A stretch of DNA of 64,000 nt from Flavobacteriales bacterium. GTDB lineage: Bacteria; Bacteroidota; Bacteroidia; Flavobacteriales_F; PHOS-HE28. The notes beneath the pieces are model-generated. The model was not told the DNA's origin. It worked only from the letters and a program-made list of their open reading frames with translations, and did no database searches. Of this stretch, positions 41,486-49,775 are shown piece after piece. The position numbers and the translations under genes were made by a program. Every line of letters starts with the position of its first letter. Position 1 is the stretch's first letter. The DNA is taken from assembly GCA_020635655.1 (NCBI GenBank), contig JACJZI010000011.1:57845-121844 (forward strand), given 5' to 3'.

Positions 41486-41932
41486 TCATCTACGGATGGA
41501 TGACTCTCCGCTCTTCTTCTTCAGCGTAGGTGTATCCGACCGGGTATCCCGCTCTTTATTCAGCGCCTCCCCTTTGGCCGCTCCGTCACAACACATCCCT
41601 GCATTTCCGCCATCGCGCCACTCCTTCAATTTCCTCTGCTGCTCCGGGGTCAGGCGCCTTGACATCAGTTCGAAAGCCATGTCCATCCGTTCGTCGATCT
41701 TATTTTGGGCCTCACGGATGGCCGCCCGGTCCACAGCGACATCCCGTTCTGCAGAGAGAAGGATCTCACTGACCAAGGTCATTGATCGTTCATCCAGTCC
41801 CAATGCCTTTTGAAGGGACGTGGTTGTTCGTGTTGCAAGCTCTTCCGGGGAGGCCTTGTCCTGCGCCTGCGCCCCGAGCGCGACAGGACCTGACATGATC
41901 ACAAGCACCGCGAACGTTCGGAACATCTTCAT
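41486..41932 (-). CDS. Exported hypothetical protein with LTPEQ motif
   Basis: From the ATG at 41932 the 148-residue product has a signal peptide (about 1-24, ending AQAQ), a helical middle and LTPEQQRKLKEWRDGG, resembling the LTxxQ repeat of Spy/CpxP-like periplasmic chaperones. The C-terminus is hydrophilic and contains a CC pair. It is a candidate periplasmic stress protein, though only one such motif is present. The 59-base gap to the convergent lipoprotein gene has a weak hairpin only. Confidence 0.62.
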   Translation of the reverse strand: MKMFRTFAVLVIMSGPVALGAQAQDKASPEELATRTTTSLQKALGLDERSMTLVSEILLSAERDVAVDRAAIREAQNKIDERMDMAFELMSRRLTPEQQRKLKEWRDGGNAGMCCDGAAKGEALNKERDTRSDTPTLKKKSGESSIRR

Positions 41933-41950
41933 GGGTGTAGGGGTTGTACA

Positions 41951-41958
41951 CGAAGATA
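41951..41958 (-). promoter_or_regulatory. -7 box TATCTTCG before the LTPEQ protein gene
   Basis: Minus-strand TATCTTCG (one mismatch) lies 18 bases before the ATG at 41932. Confidence 0.4.
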
Positions 41959-41994
41959 GATAGGCTCCATGTCCGATGCAATGAAAATGAGCGT

Positions 41995-42369
41995 CTATGA
42001 AGGATCGCCCTGTCCGGTCCGTGAGGACCGAGCGGGATCGGATGCCTGTTCCGGACCAAAGCCCGCCTCCAGATAGCGCTCCATATACAGCCGGCCCAAG
42101 AGCAGCATGCAAACGGTCGCACAAGCGGTGATACCGAGGTTGGGCCACATCCGGGATCCCAGGAGCATACAGGTCAACGCAACGTTCACTCCCAGTGAAC
42201 CCACCACGAGAAGCACCTGGGGAGCCACGCGATCCGCTTCAGGTCCCAAGGCAGGGTCCCTCCGTGCGACCCTTGCACGATAGCGCATCCAGGATGGTGC
42301 ATTTCGCCGCAAACCGAAGAGCAGGGCACTCCACAGGAGCACGCCGATCCCGGGCAGAAAGGGCCACAT
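41995..42369 (-). CDS. Small membrane protein, hypothetical
   Basis: The 124-residue protein has three hydrophobic segments (about 3-20, 48-71 and 76-95) separated by a basic loop (RYRARVARRD). No family was recognised. It starts 3 bases after the stop of the SDR gene, suggesting a TPR-SDR-membrane protein operon. Confidence 0.65.
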   Translation of the reverse strand: MWPFLPGIGVLLWSALLFGLRRNAPSWMRYRARVARRDPALGPEADRVAPQVLLVVGSLGVNVALTCMLLGSRMWPNLGITACATVCMLLLGRLYMERYLEAGFGPEQASDPARSSRTGQGDPS

Positions 42370-42372
42370 GGT

Positions 42373-43254
42373 TCAACTTCCTTTCACGTTACGCACCATG
42401 GCCTCAACCGCATCCCACATGTCGGGTTCCACGGCTTCCAGCCCGTTGAACTGACCCGCACCCTTCAGCCATTCACCCCCATCGATCGTGACCACCTCAC
42501 CATTGATGTAGCCCGAATGGCCGGACAGCAGGTATGTGGCCAGGTCGGCCAGTTCCCGGTGGTCCCCCATGCGGCCCAGCGGCACGCGTTCGGTCATGTC
42601 GAACCGCTCCATCAACTCTCCCGGCAACAAGCGGCTCCAAGCCCCTTTCGTGGGGAATGGACCCGGTGCGATGGCGTTGCTCCGGATGCCGTATTTCGCC
42701 CATTCCACCGCCAAGGAACGGGTCATGGCCAATACACCGGCCTTCGCGCATGCGCTGGGCACGACAAATCCCGATCCGGTCCAAGCATAGGTGGTGACGA
42801 TGTTCACAATGGACCGGCCATGCTCCCTGTTGGCGATCCATTCCTTGCCAAAGGCGAGCGTGCAGTTCACCGAACCCATCAGGACGATGTCGATGATCAC
42901 CTCGAACGCCTTGCTGCTCAGCCGTTCGGTGGGACTGATGAAATTGCCCGCTGCATTGTTCACGAGGCCGTGCACACTGCCGAAGCGTTCGCGCACCGCC
43001 TTGGCCATGGTCTCCACTTCGAGGTACTTCCGCACATCGCAGGCATGGGCCATGACCTTACCACCGGTCGTGCGCTCCAATTCAGCGGCCGCCTTATCCA
43101 ATACGTCCTTTTTGCGACTTGTGATGCATACGGACGCACCCAGTTCCAGGCAGGTCCGGGCCATGCTCAGACCCAGACCGGTACCCCCTCCGGTGATCAC
43201 GATCACCTGTCCCTTCAATGCGTCGTCGCGTAACATGTTCGTTCGTTCGTTCAT
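42373..43254 (-). CDS. SDR oxidoreductase, 2,4-dienoyl-CoA-reductase-like
   Basis: The 293-residue protein has a classical SDR core: ITGGGTGLGLSMA (NAD(P)-binding), VNNAAGNFISP, and a catalytic region where the usual Tyr-x3-Lys is read as VPSACAKAGVLAM: the lysine is present but the tyrosine is replaced. This replacement and the NNAAGNFISP motif are typical of peroxisomal/mitochondrial-type 2,4-dienoyl-CoA reductases. It probably reduces dienoyl-CoA in unsaturated fatty-acid oxidation. It follows the TPR gene after 3 bases. Confidence 0.85.
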   Translation of the reverse strand: MNERTNMLRDDALKGQVIVITGGGTGLGLSMARTCLELGASVCITSRKKDVLDKAAAELERTTGGKVMAHACDVRKYLEVETMAKAVRERFGSVHGLVNNAAGNFISPTERLSSKAFEVIIDIVLMGSVNCTLAFGKEWIANREHGRSIVNIVTTYAWTGSGFVVPSACAKAGVLAMTRSLAVEWAKYGIRSNAIAPGPFPTKGAWSRLLPGELMERFDMTERVPLGRMGDHRELADLATYLLSGHSGYINGEVVTIDGGEWLKGAGQFNGLEAVEPDMWDAVEAMVRNVKGS

Positions 43255-43257
43255 GGA

Positions 43258-44265
43258 TCAGGGGGCATTGGGGGATCCCGGTGCATTGTTCCGGACCTTG
43301 TCGCGCTTTTCACCGGCCGGCTTGACCACTGGTGCAGGTCCCTGGCGCGGTTGTCCGACAGGACATGAGGCAAGAGCCGTTCTCAGGTCATCGGCCCGAA
43401 GTGGTGTTCCTCCCTTTTCCACGGCGTCGTGCAGGCTCGAACAGGCGTGCAGCGTATCGCCCCTGGAAAGGAGGATCAATCCCAGGTTCAGGTCCACATA
43501 GGGGTTCTTCGGGTTCTTCTTCCCGGCTACGCGGATATCGCGTTCGGCTCCTTTGTCATCTCCCGACCGGGCACGGCTCCACCCGCGGTTGTTGAAGGCG
43601 TACGAATAGTTCGGATTGAGCTTGATGGCACGGTCATAATCACGGATCGCACGTTCGTGCTCACCGAATGTCGCATACCGATGGAATCCACGGGCGTTCC
43701 AACTCACAGGATCACGCGGATCAAGCGAAATGGCCCTGTCCAGGTCCATCCGGGCCTTCGCGGAATCACCCTCCTGGGCAAAGCAGCCACCCCGCTCCCG
43801 CAATACCTGGATATCGTCGGGGCGTCCTGCCAGGATGGCATCAAAATGGTTACGCGCTTCCCGACAGCGTCCCTCCATGGCCAAAGCCATGCCGATGCGC
43901 AGCTCCTTTTCGCGGCCTTCAGGTGCCTTGTGCAAATGCACCAGGGCGCTGTCCCCAGCGTACAACCCGAGGAACGCGATCCCCGCTTGGAGCTCCGCAT
44001 CCTTGTTCCCTGGGTCCGCAACCAGTGCCAGTCGGGCATCATCCAGTGCATCCTTGTATCGCGCGATCTCGTTCTCCGCCGTGCCCCGAAGGACCCGGAG
44101 GGTCATATCCTCCCCCTCCACCAGCAGGTAGTGATCGCAGCGCGTGATGGCCTTGTAGGGTTTCCCTTTGTCGATGAGCCCGCGCACCTTGTCCACAGGG
44201 CCCTGAGCGGCCGCTGCACTCATGGCGACCATGCAGCCGACCAAGATCCATGTTCGGAACACCAT
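43258..44265 (-). CDS. Exported TPR protein
   Basis: The 335-residue protein has a signal peptide (about 1-20) and about six tetratricopeptide repeats, for example AKARMDLDRAISLDPRDPVSW, ERAIRDYDRAIKLNPNYSYAF and GAERDIRVAGKKNPKNPYV. TPR proteins mediate protein contacts; location is periplasmic or outer surface. The C-terminal tail is Pro/Lys-rich. Its -7 box is 4 bases upstream. Confidence 0.85.
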   Translation of the reverse strand: MVFRTWILVGCMVAMSAAAAQGPVDKVRGLIDKGKPYKAITRCDHYLLVEGEDMTLRVLRGTAENEIARYKDALDDARLALVADPGNKDAELQAGIAFLGLYAGDSALVHLHKAPEGREKELRIGMALAMEGRCREARNHFDAILAGRPDDIQVLRERGGCFAQEGDSAKARMDLDRAISLDPRDPVSWNARGFHRYATFGEHERAIRDYDRAIKLNPNYSYAFNNRGWSRARSGDDKGAERDIRVAGKKNPKNPYVDLNLGLILLSRGDTLHACSSLHDAVEKGGTPLRADDLRTALASCPVGQPRQGPAPVVKPAGEKRDKVRNNAPGSPNAP

Positions 44266-44269
44266 GGTC

Positions 44270-44277
44270 CGAAATTA
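44270..44277 (-). promoter_or_regulatory. -7 box TAATTTCG before the TPR gene
   Basis: Minus-strand TAATTTCG (one mismatch) lies 4 bases before the ATG at 44265. Confidence 0.4.
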
Positions 44278-44309
44278 CCGCAGGTCAGGTCCTGCCCATA
44301 CCGTGGTCC

Positions 44310-44317
44310 TATTTTTG
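44310..44317 (+). promoter_or_regulatory. -7 box TATTTTTG before the WL-repeat gene
   Basis: Full match, 16 bases before the ATG at 44334 and divergent from the TPR promoter. Confidence 0.5.
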
Positions 44318-44333
44318 ATCCTCGGTCCGCCCC

Positions 44334-44747
44334 ATGCGCATGGAATACCCCGCGAAAGTGCTACTGGCCTGGGGCGAGGCCATCAGTGGTCATACCGGTC
44401 TGCGGGACTGGTTGCTGAGGAACGGGTATGCGGAGCTCGGGATATTCACCTTCGCCCTGCGCAACAAGCCCGAGGCGCGCAAGTGGCTGATGGACAATGG
44501 GCACCCACAATTGATGGCCGTGATCCGGGGCATCGAGGGCGACCGGGCCGCACTGGAATGGCTTGACCGCCATGGAATGCACGTATTGAAGGAACTGGCC
44601 CTTTGCGGCGATGGAGAAAAAGCGGCCTTCACGTGGTTGGTCCAGCATGGTCATCGGGAGCTGGCCATGATCGGTGTGCGCATGCACCGGGTGAAGACCG
44701 ACCTGGACGAGGACTACGGCGACATCCACAAGTATCCCCAGGCCTGA
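44334..44747 (+). CDS. WL-repeat hypothetical protein conserved in Bacteroidota
   Basis: The 137-residue protein is made of about four helical repeats of 30-35 residues with the pattern WLxxxGxxxL: RDWLLRNGYAELG, RKWLMDNGHPQLM, LEWLDRHGMHVLK and FTWLVQHGHRELA. It has no signal peptide. The repeats look like a small alpha-solenoid similar in spirit to ankyrin or HEAT units and similar proteins occur in other Bacteroidota, but I know no function. ATG 44340 (MEYPAKV) is an alternative start. Confidence 0.7.
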   Translation: MRMEYPAKVLLAWGEAISGHTGLRDWLLRNGYAELGIFTFALRNKPEARKWLMDNGHPQLMAVIRGIEGDRAALEWLDRHGMHVLKELALCGDGEKAAFTWLVQHGHRELAMIGVRMHRVKTDLDEDYGDIHKYPQA

Positions 44748-44756
44748 CCGCGCATG

Positions 44757-45323
44757 TCAGGTGGACCGACGTGCGCGATGGTCGGCCACCAAGCGATCGA
44801 TAAGGACAAGATCCACCATGATGTGGGCCATCGTCGGCGCCAGCAACCCATGTTCCCGGGCCATCCACCCGAAGACCATCATCGCTGCGGTCATGTAAAG
44901 ACCATAGGCAAGCAAAGGTGGTTTCCGGGGATCCAGGTAACCATGCACCGCCACGAAAAGGACCGCTGTGATCGGGATGCCGAGCCAAAACTGCAGGGCA
45001 CCCCGGAAAAGGAGTTCCTCACCGATCCCGGCGCATATGGATACGGCCCAGCGATCGACGCCGTGGCGCATCCACGGCCCGATCAGGTCAGCGTAGTAGT
45101 GTCGCATGGGCTCCGAACGTGGCCATGCGATGATCCGCCAGGCGCACCATGCCGTCAGCGATCCCAGGACCGGCCCGCATACGAGCAAGGCCACCCACGG
45201 TCGATCGCCGAGTACCATCGGCAGGAACTGCCGCTCCTGCACGGCGATCACCAACCAAGTCCCAAGACCGCCGATGCCCAACAGCGTGAACAAGGCAAGG
45301 GCCAACAGCGCTCTTCGTGTCAC
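44757..45323 (-). CDS. CPBP-family intramembrane glutamic protease
   Basis: The 188-residue membrane protein has the Abi/CPBP motifs: GEELLFRGAL (motif 1, EExxxR), VHGYLDP (motif 2, His) and MAHIMVDL (motif 3, His). These Rce1-like proteases cleave within or at the membrane, and some act in peptide self-immunity or protein maturation. It lies 6 bases after the AAA ATPase gene, ending the VWA-AAA-CPBP operon. Substrate unknown. Confidence 0.88.
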   Translation of the reverse strand: MTRRALLALALFTLLGIGGLGTWLVIAVQERQFLPMVLGDRPWVALLVCGPVLGSLTAWCAWRIIAWPRSEPMRHYYADLIGPWMRHGVDRWAVSICAGIGEELLFRGALQFWLGIPITAVLFVAVHGYLDPRKPPLLAYGLYMTAAMMVFGWMAREHGLLAPTMAHIMVDLVLIDRLVADHRARRST

Positions 45324-45329
45324 GGTCGG

Positions 45330-46841
45330 TCAGCTGTCCAATGACCCATCTGCCGCATCCGCTTCATCCCCATCATCTTCCGAGAACATGGACCGGAACA
45401 GATCAGTGAACTGGGTCGCACCGACCAATCCTGAACGCCCGATCCGGCTATGTTCCGCAAGACCGTGCAGGATGAACTCGGCCCGGAGCACCCGATCCTC
45501 CTGCGATGATCCGGGATCGGTCCGATCCACCAGATCGAAGAGCCCTGGCACGGAGCCGAGTGCTTGAGCATGCTCCTTTTCGTTGGCCTCATCGAGCAGG
45601 TCGAGCGAATGGCCCTCGAAATGGGCGGCTATGGCCGCATAGGAATCGTTGATCGCCTTGCGCCTCTTCAGTTTGCCCGGGTCGGGATAATGTGCTGCGA
45701 ATGCATTCCGGACGGCCATGGCAATGAGATGGTGCGCGATCTTTTCCGGCCCTTCCTGCTCTCCCTCGTACACCAGTTCGATCTTGCCCACGATCGCGGG
45801 CACCACCGCCTGGAGATCGGCGATCCGTGCAATGGCCCGGGCTTCTCCACTTCGAAGCGCCCGTCGCTCGACCGCGCTCCGAAGACTTTCCAAAGCACCT
45901 ATCGTCAGACGCGCGCTCACCCCGCTCCGTTGATCGACGAACTCGCTGGACCGCGCTTCCTCGGCGATGCGTTCGATCAGCTCGCCCATGAGGTCCGGCA
46001 CGATGATCCTCCCGCGCTGCTCCGCGGGTGAACGCGCTTCCTGTTCGGTGATGCGCCGGCCCAGGTCCAGGGACCCGGGATAGTGCGTGAGCACCTGGCT
46101 CTGGATCCGGTCCTTGAGCGGTGTGATGATCGCCCCACGGTTGGTATAGTCCTCGGGGTTCGCGGTGAAGATGAACTGGATATCGAGCGGCAGGCGCAGT
46201 TTGAAGCCCCGTACCTGTACATCGCCTTCCTGCAGGATGTTGAACAACGCCACCTGGATGCGCGGCTGCAGGTCCGGCAATTCATTGATCACAAAGATCC
46301 CGCGATGACTTCGGGGCACAAGCCCGAAATGGATCACGCGTTCGTCGCTGTAGTCCAGCTTCAGGTTCGCCGCCTTGATCGGATCACTGTCGCCGATCAG
46401 GTCGGCCACGGTCACATCGGGCGTGGCCAGTTTCTCAGTGTATCGTTGTTCGCGCAGGAGCCATGAAATGGGTGTGTCATCGCCCCGGCTGGCGATGAGG
46501 TCACGGGCGTATCGTGAGATCGGCACCAGCGGGTCGTCATTGATCTCACTTCCCGCAACGACGGGCACCTTCTCGTCCAGCAGGCCGACCAGGGACCGGG
46601 CCATGCGGGTCTTGGCCTGACCACGCAGGCCGAGCAGGTTGATGCTATGGCCCGACAGGATGGCCCGTTCCAACGCGGGGATCACGGTATGTTCATATCC
46701 GTGTATGCCCTCGAAGAGCGGTTGGTGGGCGCGCATGCGGGCGATCAGGTTTTCACGCAGCTCCGTCCTTACGGACCTGGGAGCGTAACCGCTCCGTTTC
46801 AGTTCGCCGAGCGTGGTGGGATCGGATGGCATGGTGTTCAA
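45330..46841 (-). CDS. MoxR/Mg-chelatase-like AAA ATPase
   Basis: The 503-residue protein has a variant P-loop, LLGLRGQAKTRMA, Walker B-like IFVINELPDLQPR and sensor-1 FIFTANPEDYTNRG. These features match the MoxR/ChlI group of AAA+ ATPases that work with VWA proteins as chaperone-like assembly factors; pigment synthesis is not implied. The Walker B carries Asn-Glu in place of Asp-Glu. The C-terminal 150 residues form a helical region with an acidic tail (SEDDGDEADAADG). It follows the VWA gene after 39 bases. ATG 46832 is an alternative start. Confidence 0.88.
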   Translation of the reverse strand: MNTMPSDPTTLGELKRSGYAPRSVRTELRENLIARMRAHQPLFEGIHGYEHTVIPALERAILSGHSINLLGLRGQAKTRMARSLVGLLDEKVPVVAGSEINDDPLVPISRYARDLIASRGDDTPISWLLREQRYTEKLATPDVTVADLIGDSDPIKAANLKLDYSDERVIHFGLVPRSHRGIFVINELPDLQPRIQVALFNILQEGDVQVRGFKLRLPLDIQFIFTANPEDYTNRGAIITPLKDRIQSQVLTHYPGSLDLGRRITEQEARSPAEQRGRIIVPDLMGELIERIAEEARSSEFVDQRSGVSARLTIGALESLRSAVERRALRSGEARAIARIADLQAVVPAIVGKIELVYEGEQEGPEKIAHHLIAMAVRNAFAAHYPDPGKLKRRKAINDSYAAIAAHFEGHSLDLLDEANEKEHAQALGSVPGLFDLVDRTDPGSSQEDRVLRAEFILHGLAEHSRIGRSGLVGATQFTDLFRSMFSEDDGDEADAADGSLDS

Positions 46842-46880
46842 TGGAATGCCCGCTTGTCAGTTGGGGAATGAACCTTCAGG

Positions 46881-47972
46881 TCAGGACGCCTTGCGATCGG
46901 ATGCATGGTTCCGGAACACCATGTCGGCAAGTCCCTGCAGACCGGTGTAGAAGGCCCTTCCCTGATTGGCCTCGGTGAAGCGTTCAATGAATTGCTGCAG
47001 GTAGGGATCGCGGGCGATCATGAACGTGGTGATGGGTATCCCCGCCTTCCGCGCACGCACCGCCGCATCGAGCGTACGGGCCACGATGAGGTCGTCCAGC
47101 CCGAAGCTGTTCATGTAGTATTCCCCATCACGTTTGATGCAGCTGGGCTTGCCGTCGGTGATCATCACGATCCGGCGGTCGCGCAATTTCCGCCTGCGAA
47201 GGATGTCCATGGCCAACTCGAGCCCGGCCACGGTGTTCGTATGGTATGGCCCCACGCGCAGATAGGGAAGGTCCTTGAGCGGGACGGGCCAGGCATCGTT
47301 GCCGAACACCACCACATCCAGCGTATCCTTGGGATACCGGCGTCGAATGAGTTCGGCCAGTGCCATGGCCACCTTTTTCGCGGGTGTGATCCGGTCCTCG
47401 CCATACAGGACCATCGAATGGCTGATGTCGATCATGAGGACCGTGGCACACGCGCTCTGATGTTCGGTCTCGATCACCTCCAGGTCATCCTCACTGAGCT
47501 GCAGATCGTCCACACCGCGACGTTGGGCATTGCGTATGCTGTCGCTCATCGCCACCTGTTCGGGCCGATCGCCGAAGCGGTAGGACCGTCGACCACTGGT
47601 GGGTTCATCCCCCTGGCCCGCTCGGCGCTGGGCATGACCACCCCGGTCGAGGCGCTTCAATTTGCCGAACACCTGTTCCAGCGCGCGTTCACGGATGAGC
47701 TTTTCCGCCTTCGCCGTCGGACGGACGGGACCGCCTCCGACATGAGGGTCCCCGACCAGGCCATTCTTCCGAAGGTCCTCCTTGAAGTCCTCCAACGAAT
47801 AGTCCGCGTTGAAGAGCTCATGTTCCTTGTCCAGCTCCTTCATCCAATCCAGCGCTTCATCCACGTCACCGCTGGTGTGCGTCAGAAGCTCAAGGAACAA
47901 CGGCAGCAGCCTCTCGAAGGGTGATCGGTCATCCCTTGGCGGCAGGTACTTGGCGAAGCGATACCCGAGCAC
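46881..47972 (-). CDS. VWA-domain protein with GTG start
   Basis: The 363-residue protein has a helical N-terminal half and a von Willebrand factor A domain with the metal-ion site DISHSM, then VVVFGNDAWPV and IVMITDGKPSC. It is the usual partner of the MoxR-like ATPase in the next gene. The only in-frame start is GTG 47972 (VLGYRFAKYLPP); 10 bases upstream there is a stop codon that lies within the -7 box. It has no signal peptide and acts in the cytoplasm. Confidence 0.88.
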   Translation of the reverse strand: MLGYRFAKYLPPRDDRSPFERLLPLFLELLTHTSGDVDEALDWMKELDKEHELFNADYSLEDFKEDLRKNGLVGDPHVGGGPVRPTAKAEKLIRERALEQVFGKLKRLDRGGHAQRRAGQGDEPTSGRRSYRFGDRPEQVAMSDSIRNAQRRGVDDLQLSEDDLEVIETEHQSACATVLMIDISHSMVLYGEDRITPAKKVAMALAELIRRRYPKDTLDVVVFGNDAWPVPLKDLPYLRVGPYHTNTVAGLELAMDILRRRKLRDRRIVMITDGKPSCIKRDGEYYMNSFGLDDLIVARTLDAAVRARKAGIPITTFMIARDPYLQQFIERFTEANQGRAFYTGLQGLADMVFRNHASDRKAS

Positions 47973-47976
47973 GTGC

Positions 47977-47984
47977 CAAAGTTA
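47977..47984 (-). promoter_or_regulatory. -7 box TAACTTTG abutting the GTG start of the VWA gene
   Basis: Minus-strand full match, 4 bases before GTG 47972. The TAA of the box is in frame and stops any upstream reading, so the GTG start and a leaderless message are both likely. Confidence 0.55.
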
Positions 47985-48008
47985 CGGCCGTGCGTTCCCC
48001 TGGCGGTC

Positions 48009-49040
48009 TCAACGCACCAGCAGCCGCTCCGCTTGCGAGCGAACGCCGGTACGCAGGCGGACAAGGTAGAGCCCGGGCTCCCAGGCGCTCACATCGATCC
48101 GGGTCCGTTGTGCACCCGACCTCGGTCTGCCCAGGTCGCGCGTGAGGACGAGGGACCCCGTTGCATCGAAGACCTCGCACCGGGCCGCCGTGCCATCGCT
48201 GTTCCAGATCAGTTCCGCCAGATCGTCGGCGGGCACCGGGGACACGCGCATCCCGTCATCTACCGCTGCCACTGCGGCGATACCGAGTGAGCTGCTGGCC
48301 AGCCATTCCGTGCCCGAGGTGTATTGATCGATGCCCAGGGGCGACGTCAGGGAGTCCGCATACGAACGGAAGACGGGATATTTCGAGAAGGTCGCATAGT
48401 AGGCATCGACATGCCGGTGGTGGGTCACTGTGGTGACGGAGGTGGTGATCGTCTCAATGACATGGGTCCTCACGCGGAGGACCTCGATGGGATCGCTGGT
48501 TCCGGGCAGGATGATCCAACCCAAGGCATCGGCCTCACCGGTGATGACCCCAACACGATCGGCGTTCCCACCACCCACGTCGAAGGTCGCAGCGATGTTG
48601 TCCAACCAGGTATCCCCGTAGGCCAGCGGAAGCTTCAATTCCAGGGCACCATCACTGTACGGGGCATCGACGGGATAGAGGCCCAACAGGACCTGATGTT
48701 CGCCCACTCGTGCCAGTCCATCCATGGTCACTGCATAGTAGGCCGTATCCGTGCCTCCGTCGGTGAGGGCCAGCTCGGCGTTCGGGAACAAGGCCGCGTT
48801 CGGAAGGCCGGCCGGGTCCAGCCATTGATAGCTCTTCATCGATGTGCTCGACATTGCCGAGTAATCGATGGTCACCCCCAAGCCACCTGCGGGCGGCGGA
48901 GTGTATCCTGCGGTCGTAAGCACATCGTCGACCCGTCCGATCCCGGCGACATTGTCCATGGAAAGCGTGGTCGTCTGAGCAGCGGTGCCCTCCATCACGA
49001 GAAAGGCGAGGATCAGTGATGCGTAACGGTCAGCGTACAT
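48009..49040 (-). CDS. T9SS cargo protein of unknown function
   Basis: From the ATG at 49040 the 343-residue protein has a signal peptide (about 1-20, ending TAAQ), a beta-rich body with TDTAYYAVTMDGLARVGEHQ and LPLAYGDTWLDN, and a C-terminal sorting domain typical of T9SS type A cargo (VSPVPADDLAELIW, GLYLVRL, ERLLVR). It is expected on the cell surface or secreted. The body resembles small adhesion-like domains but no family was recognised. The upstream TATCTTGC site is shared with the other T9SS genes. Confidence 0.82.
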   Translation of the reverse strand: MYADRYASLILAFLVMEGTAAQTTTLSMDNVAGIGRVDDVLTTAGYTPPPAGGLGVTIDYSAMSSTSMKSYQWLDPAGLPNAALFPNAELALTDGGTDTAYYAVTMDGLARVGEHQVLLGLYPVDAPYSDGALELKLPLAYGDTWLDNIAATFDVGGGNADRVGVITGEADALGWIILPGTSDPIEVLRVRTHVIETITTSVTTVTHHRHVDAYYATFSKYPVFRSYADSLTSPLGIDQYTSGTEWLASSSLGIAAVAAVDDGMRVSPVPADDLAELIWNSDGTAARCEVFDATGSLVLTRDLGRPRSGAQRTRIDVSAWEPGLYLVRLRTGVRSQAERLLVR

Positions 49041-49057
49041 TTTCCTGGAGGTTTGGC

Positions 49058-49065
49058 GCAAGATA
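49058..49065 (-). promoter_or_regulatory. TATCTTGC site before a T9SS cargo gene
   Basis: Minus-strand TATCTTGC lies 17 bases before the ATG at 49040. It is one of four TA[AT]CTTGC sites placed 16-20 bases upstream of T9SS cargo genes here. Confidence 0.45.
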
Positions 49066-49140
49066 GGACGCATCCGGGCGCAAGATGTGCTGCCTGGGTC
49101 ATCGCTTTTCCGTGTCGGGATGTTCTCTTTGCTTCCCCAA

Positions 49141-49148
49141 TACTTGTG
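49141..49148 (+). promoter_or_regulatory. -7-like TACTTGTG before the nitroreductase gene
   Basis: TACTTGTG (one mismatch) lies 3 bases before the ATG at 49152. Confidence 0.35.
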
Positions 49149-49151
49149 AAA

Positions 49152-49739
49152 ATGAAGCACAGCGTGAGCGAATTGACCGCGGTGATCCGCGACCGGCGGA
49201 CGATCTATCCCAAGGACATGACCGACCGCGTCGTTCAGCGCGACCTCGTGGAGCAACTGCTGGGCAATGCGATCTGGGCACCCAACCACGGCATGACACA
49301 ACCCTGGCGATTCAAGGTGTTCCTGGGGGAAGCCCGGCGCCGGCTGGCCGACTTCCTGGGCGATGAATACCGCCGGACCACCCCGCCCGAGAAGTTCCTG
49401 CAACGAAAGTTCGACAACATGACACAACGCCCTTTGCAAGCGAGCGTCGTGATCGCCCTGGGACTGGCCCGGGACCCCAACGGAAGGATCAGTGAACGCG
49501 ATGAGCAGTTCGCGGTGGCCTGTGCCGTGCAGAACATGCACCTGTCATGCACCGCGCACGGTCTTGGCGGGTTCTGGTCCACCGGGGCCGCCATGACGGG
49601 CAATGGCATGCGCGACATGCTCGGCCTGGGACCCGAAGACCAATGTCTGGGCCTGTTCTTCATCGGCTATCCGGCGATCGAATGGCCGAAGGGCTACCGC
49701 AAGCCTTTGCCGGAGGTGGTGGAATGGTTCACGCATTGA
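49152..49739 (+). CDS. Nitroreductase family protein
   Basis: From the ATG at 49152 (MKHSVSELTAVIRDRRTIYP) the 195-residue protein has the FMN-dependent nitroreductase pattern: IRDRRTIYPKDM, GNAIWAPNHGMTQPWRF, CAVQNMHLSCTAHGLGGFW and GLFFIGYPA. Such enzymes reduce nitro compounds, quinones or flavins with NAD(P)H, or act in oxidative ring chemistry. A longer frame upstream runs into the divergent promoter. The next gene, a small membrane protein, is 36 bases away. Confidence 0.92.
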   Translation: MKHSVSELTAVIRDRRTIYPKDMTDRVVQRDLVEQLLGNAIWAPNHGMTQPWRFKVFLGEARRRLADFLGDEYRRTTPPEKFLQRKFDNMTQRPLQASVVIALGLARDPNGRISERDEQFAVACAVQNMHLSCTAHGLGGFWSTGAAMTGNGMRDMLGLGPEDQCLGLFFIGYPAIEWPKGYRKPLPEVVEWFTH

Positions 49740-49760
49740 GCGGTCCATCGTCCCGCAGGC

Positions 49761-49768
49761 GAACTTTG
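49761..49768 (+). promoter_or_regulatory. -7-like GAACTTTG before the small tail-anchored protein gene
   Basis: GAACTTTG (one mismatch) lies 7 bases before the ATG at 49776. Confidence 0.35.
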
Positions 49769-49775
49769 TTCCCGG

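Noticed and set aside
45330..46841. Magnesium chelatase subunit for chlorophyll synthesis
   Set aside because: No pigment genes are present; the neighbouring VWA gene and the sequence match the MoxR-like chaperone group.
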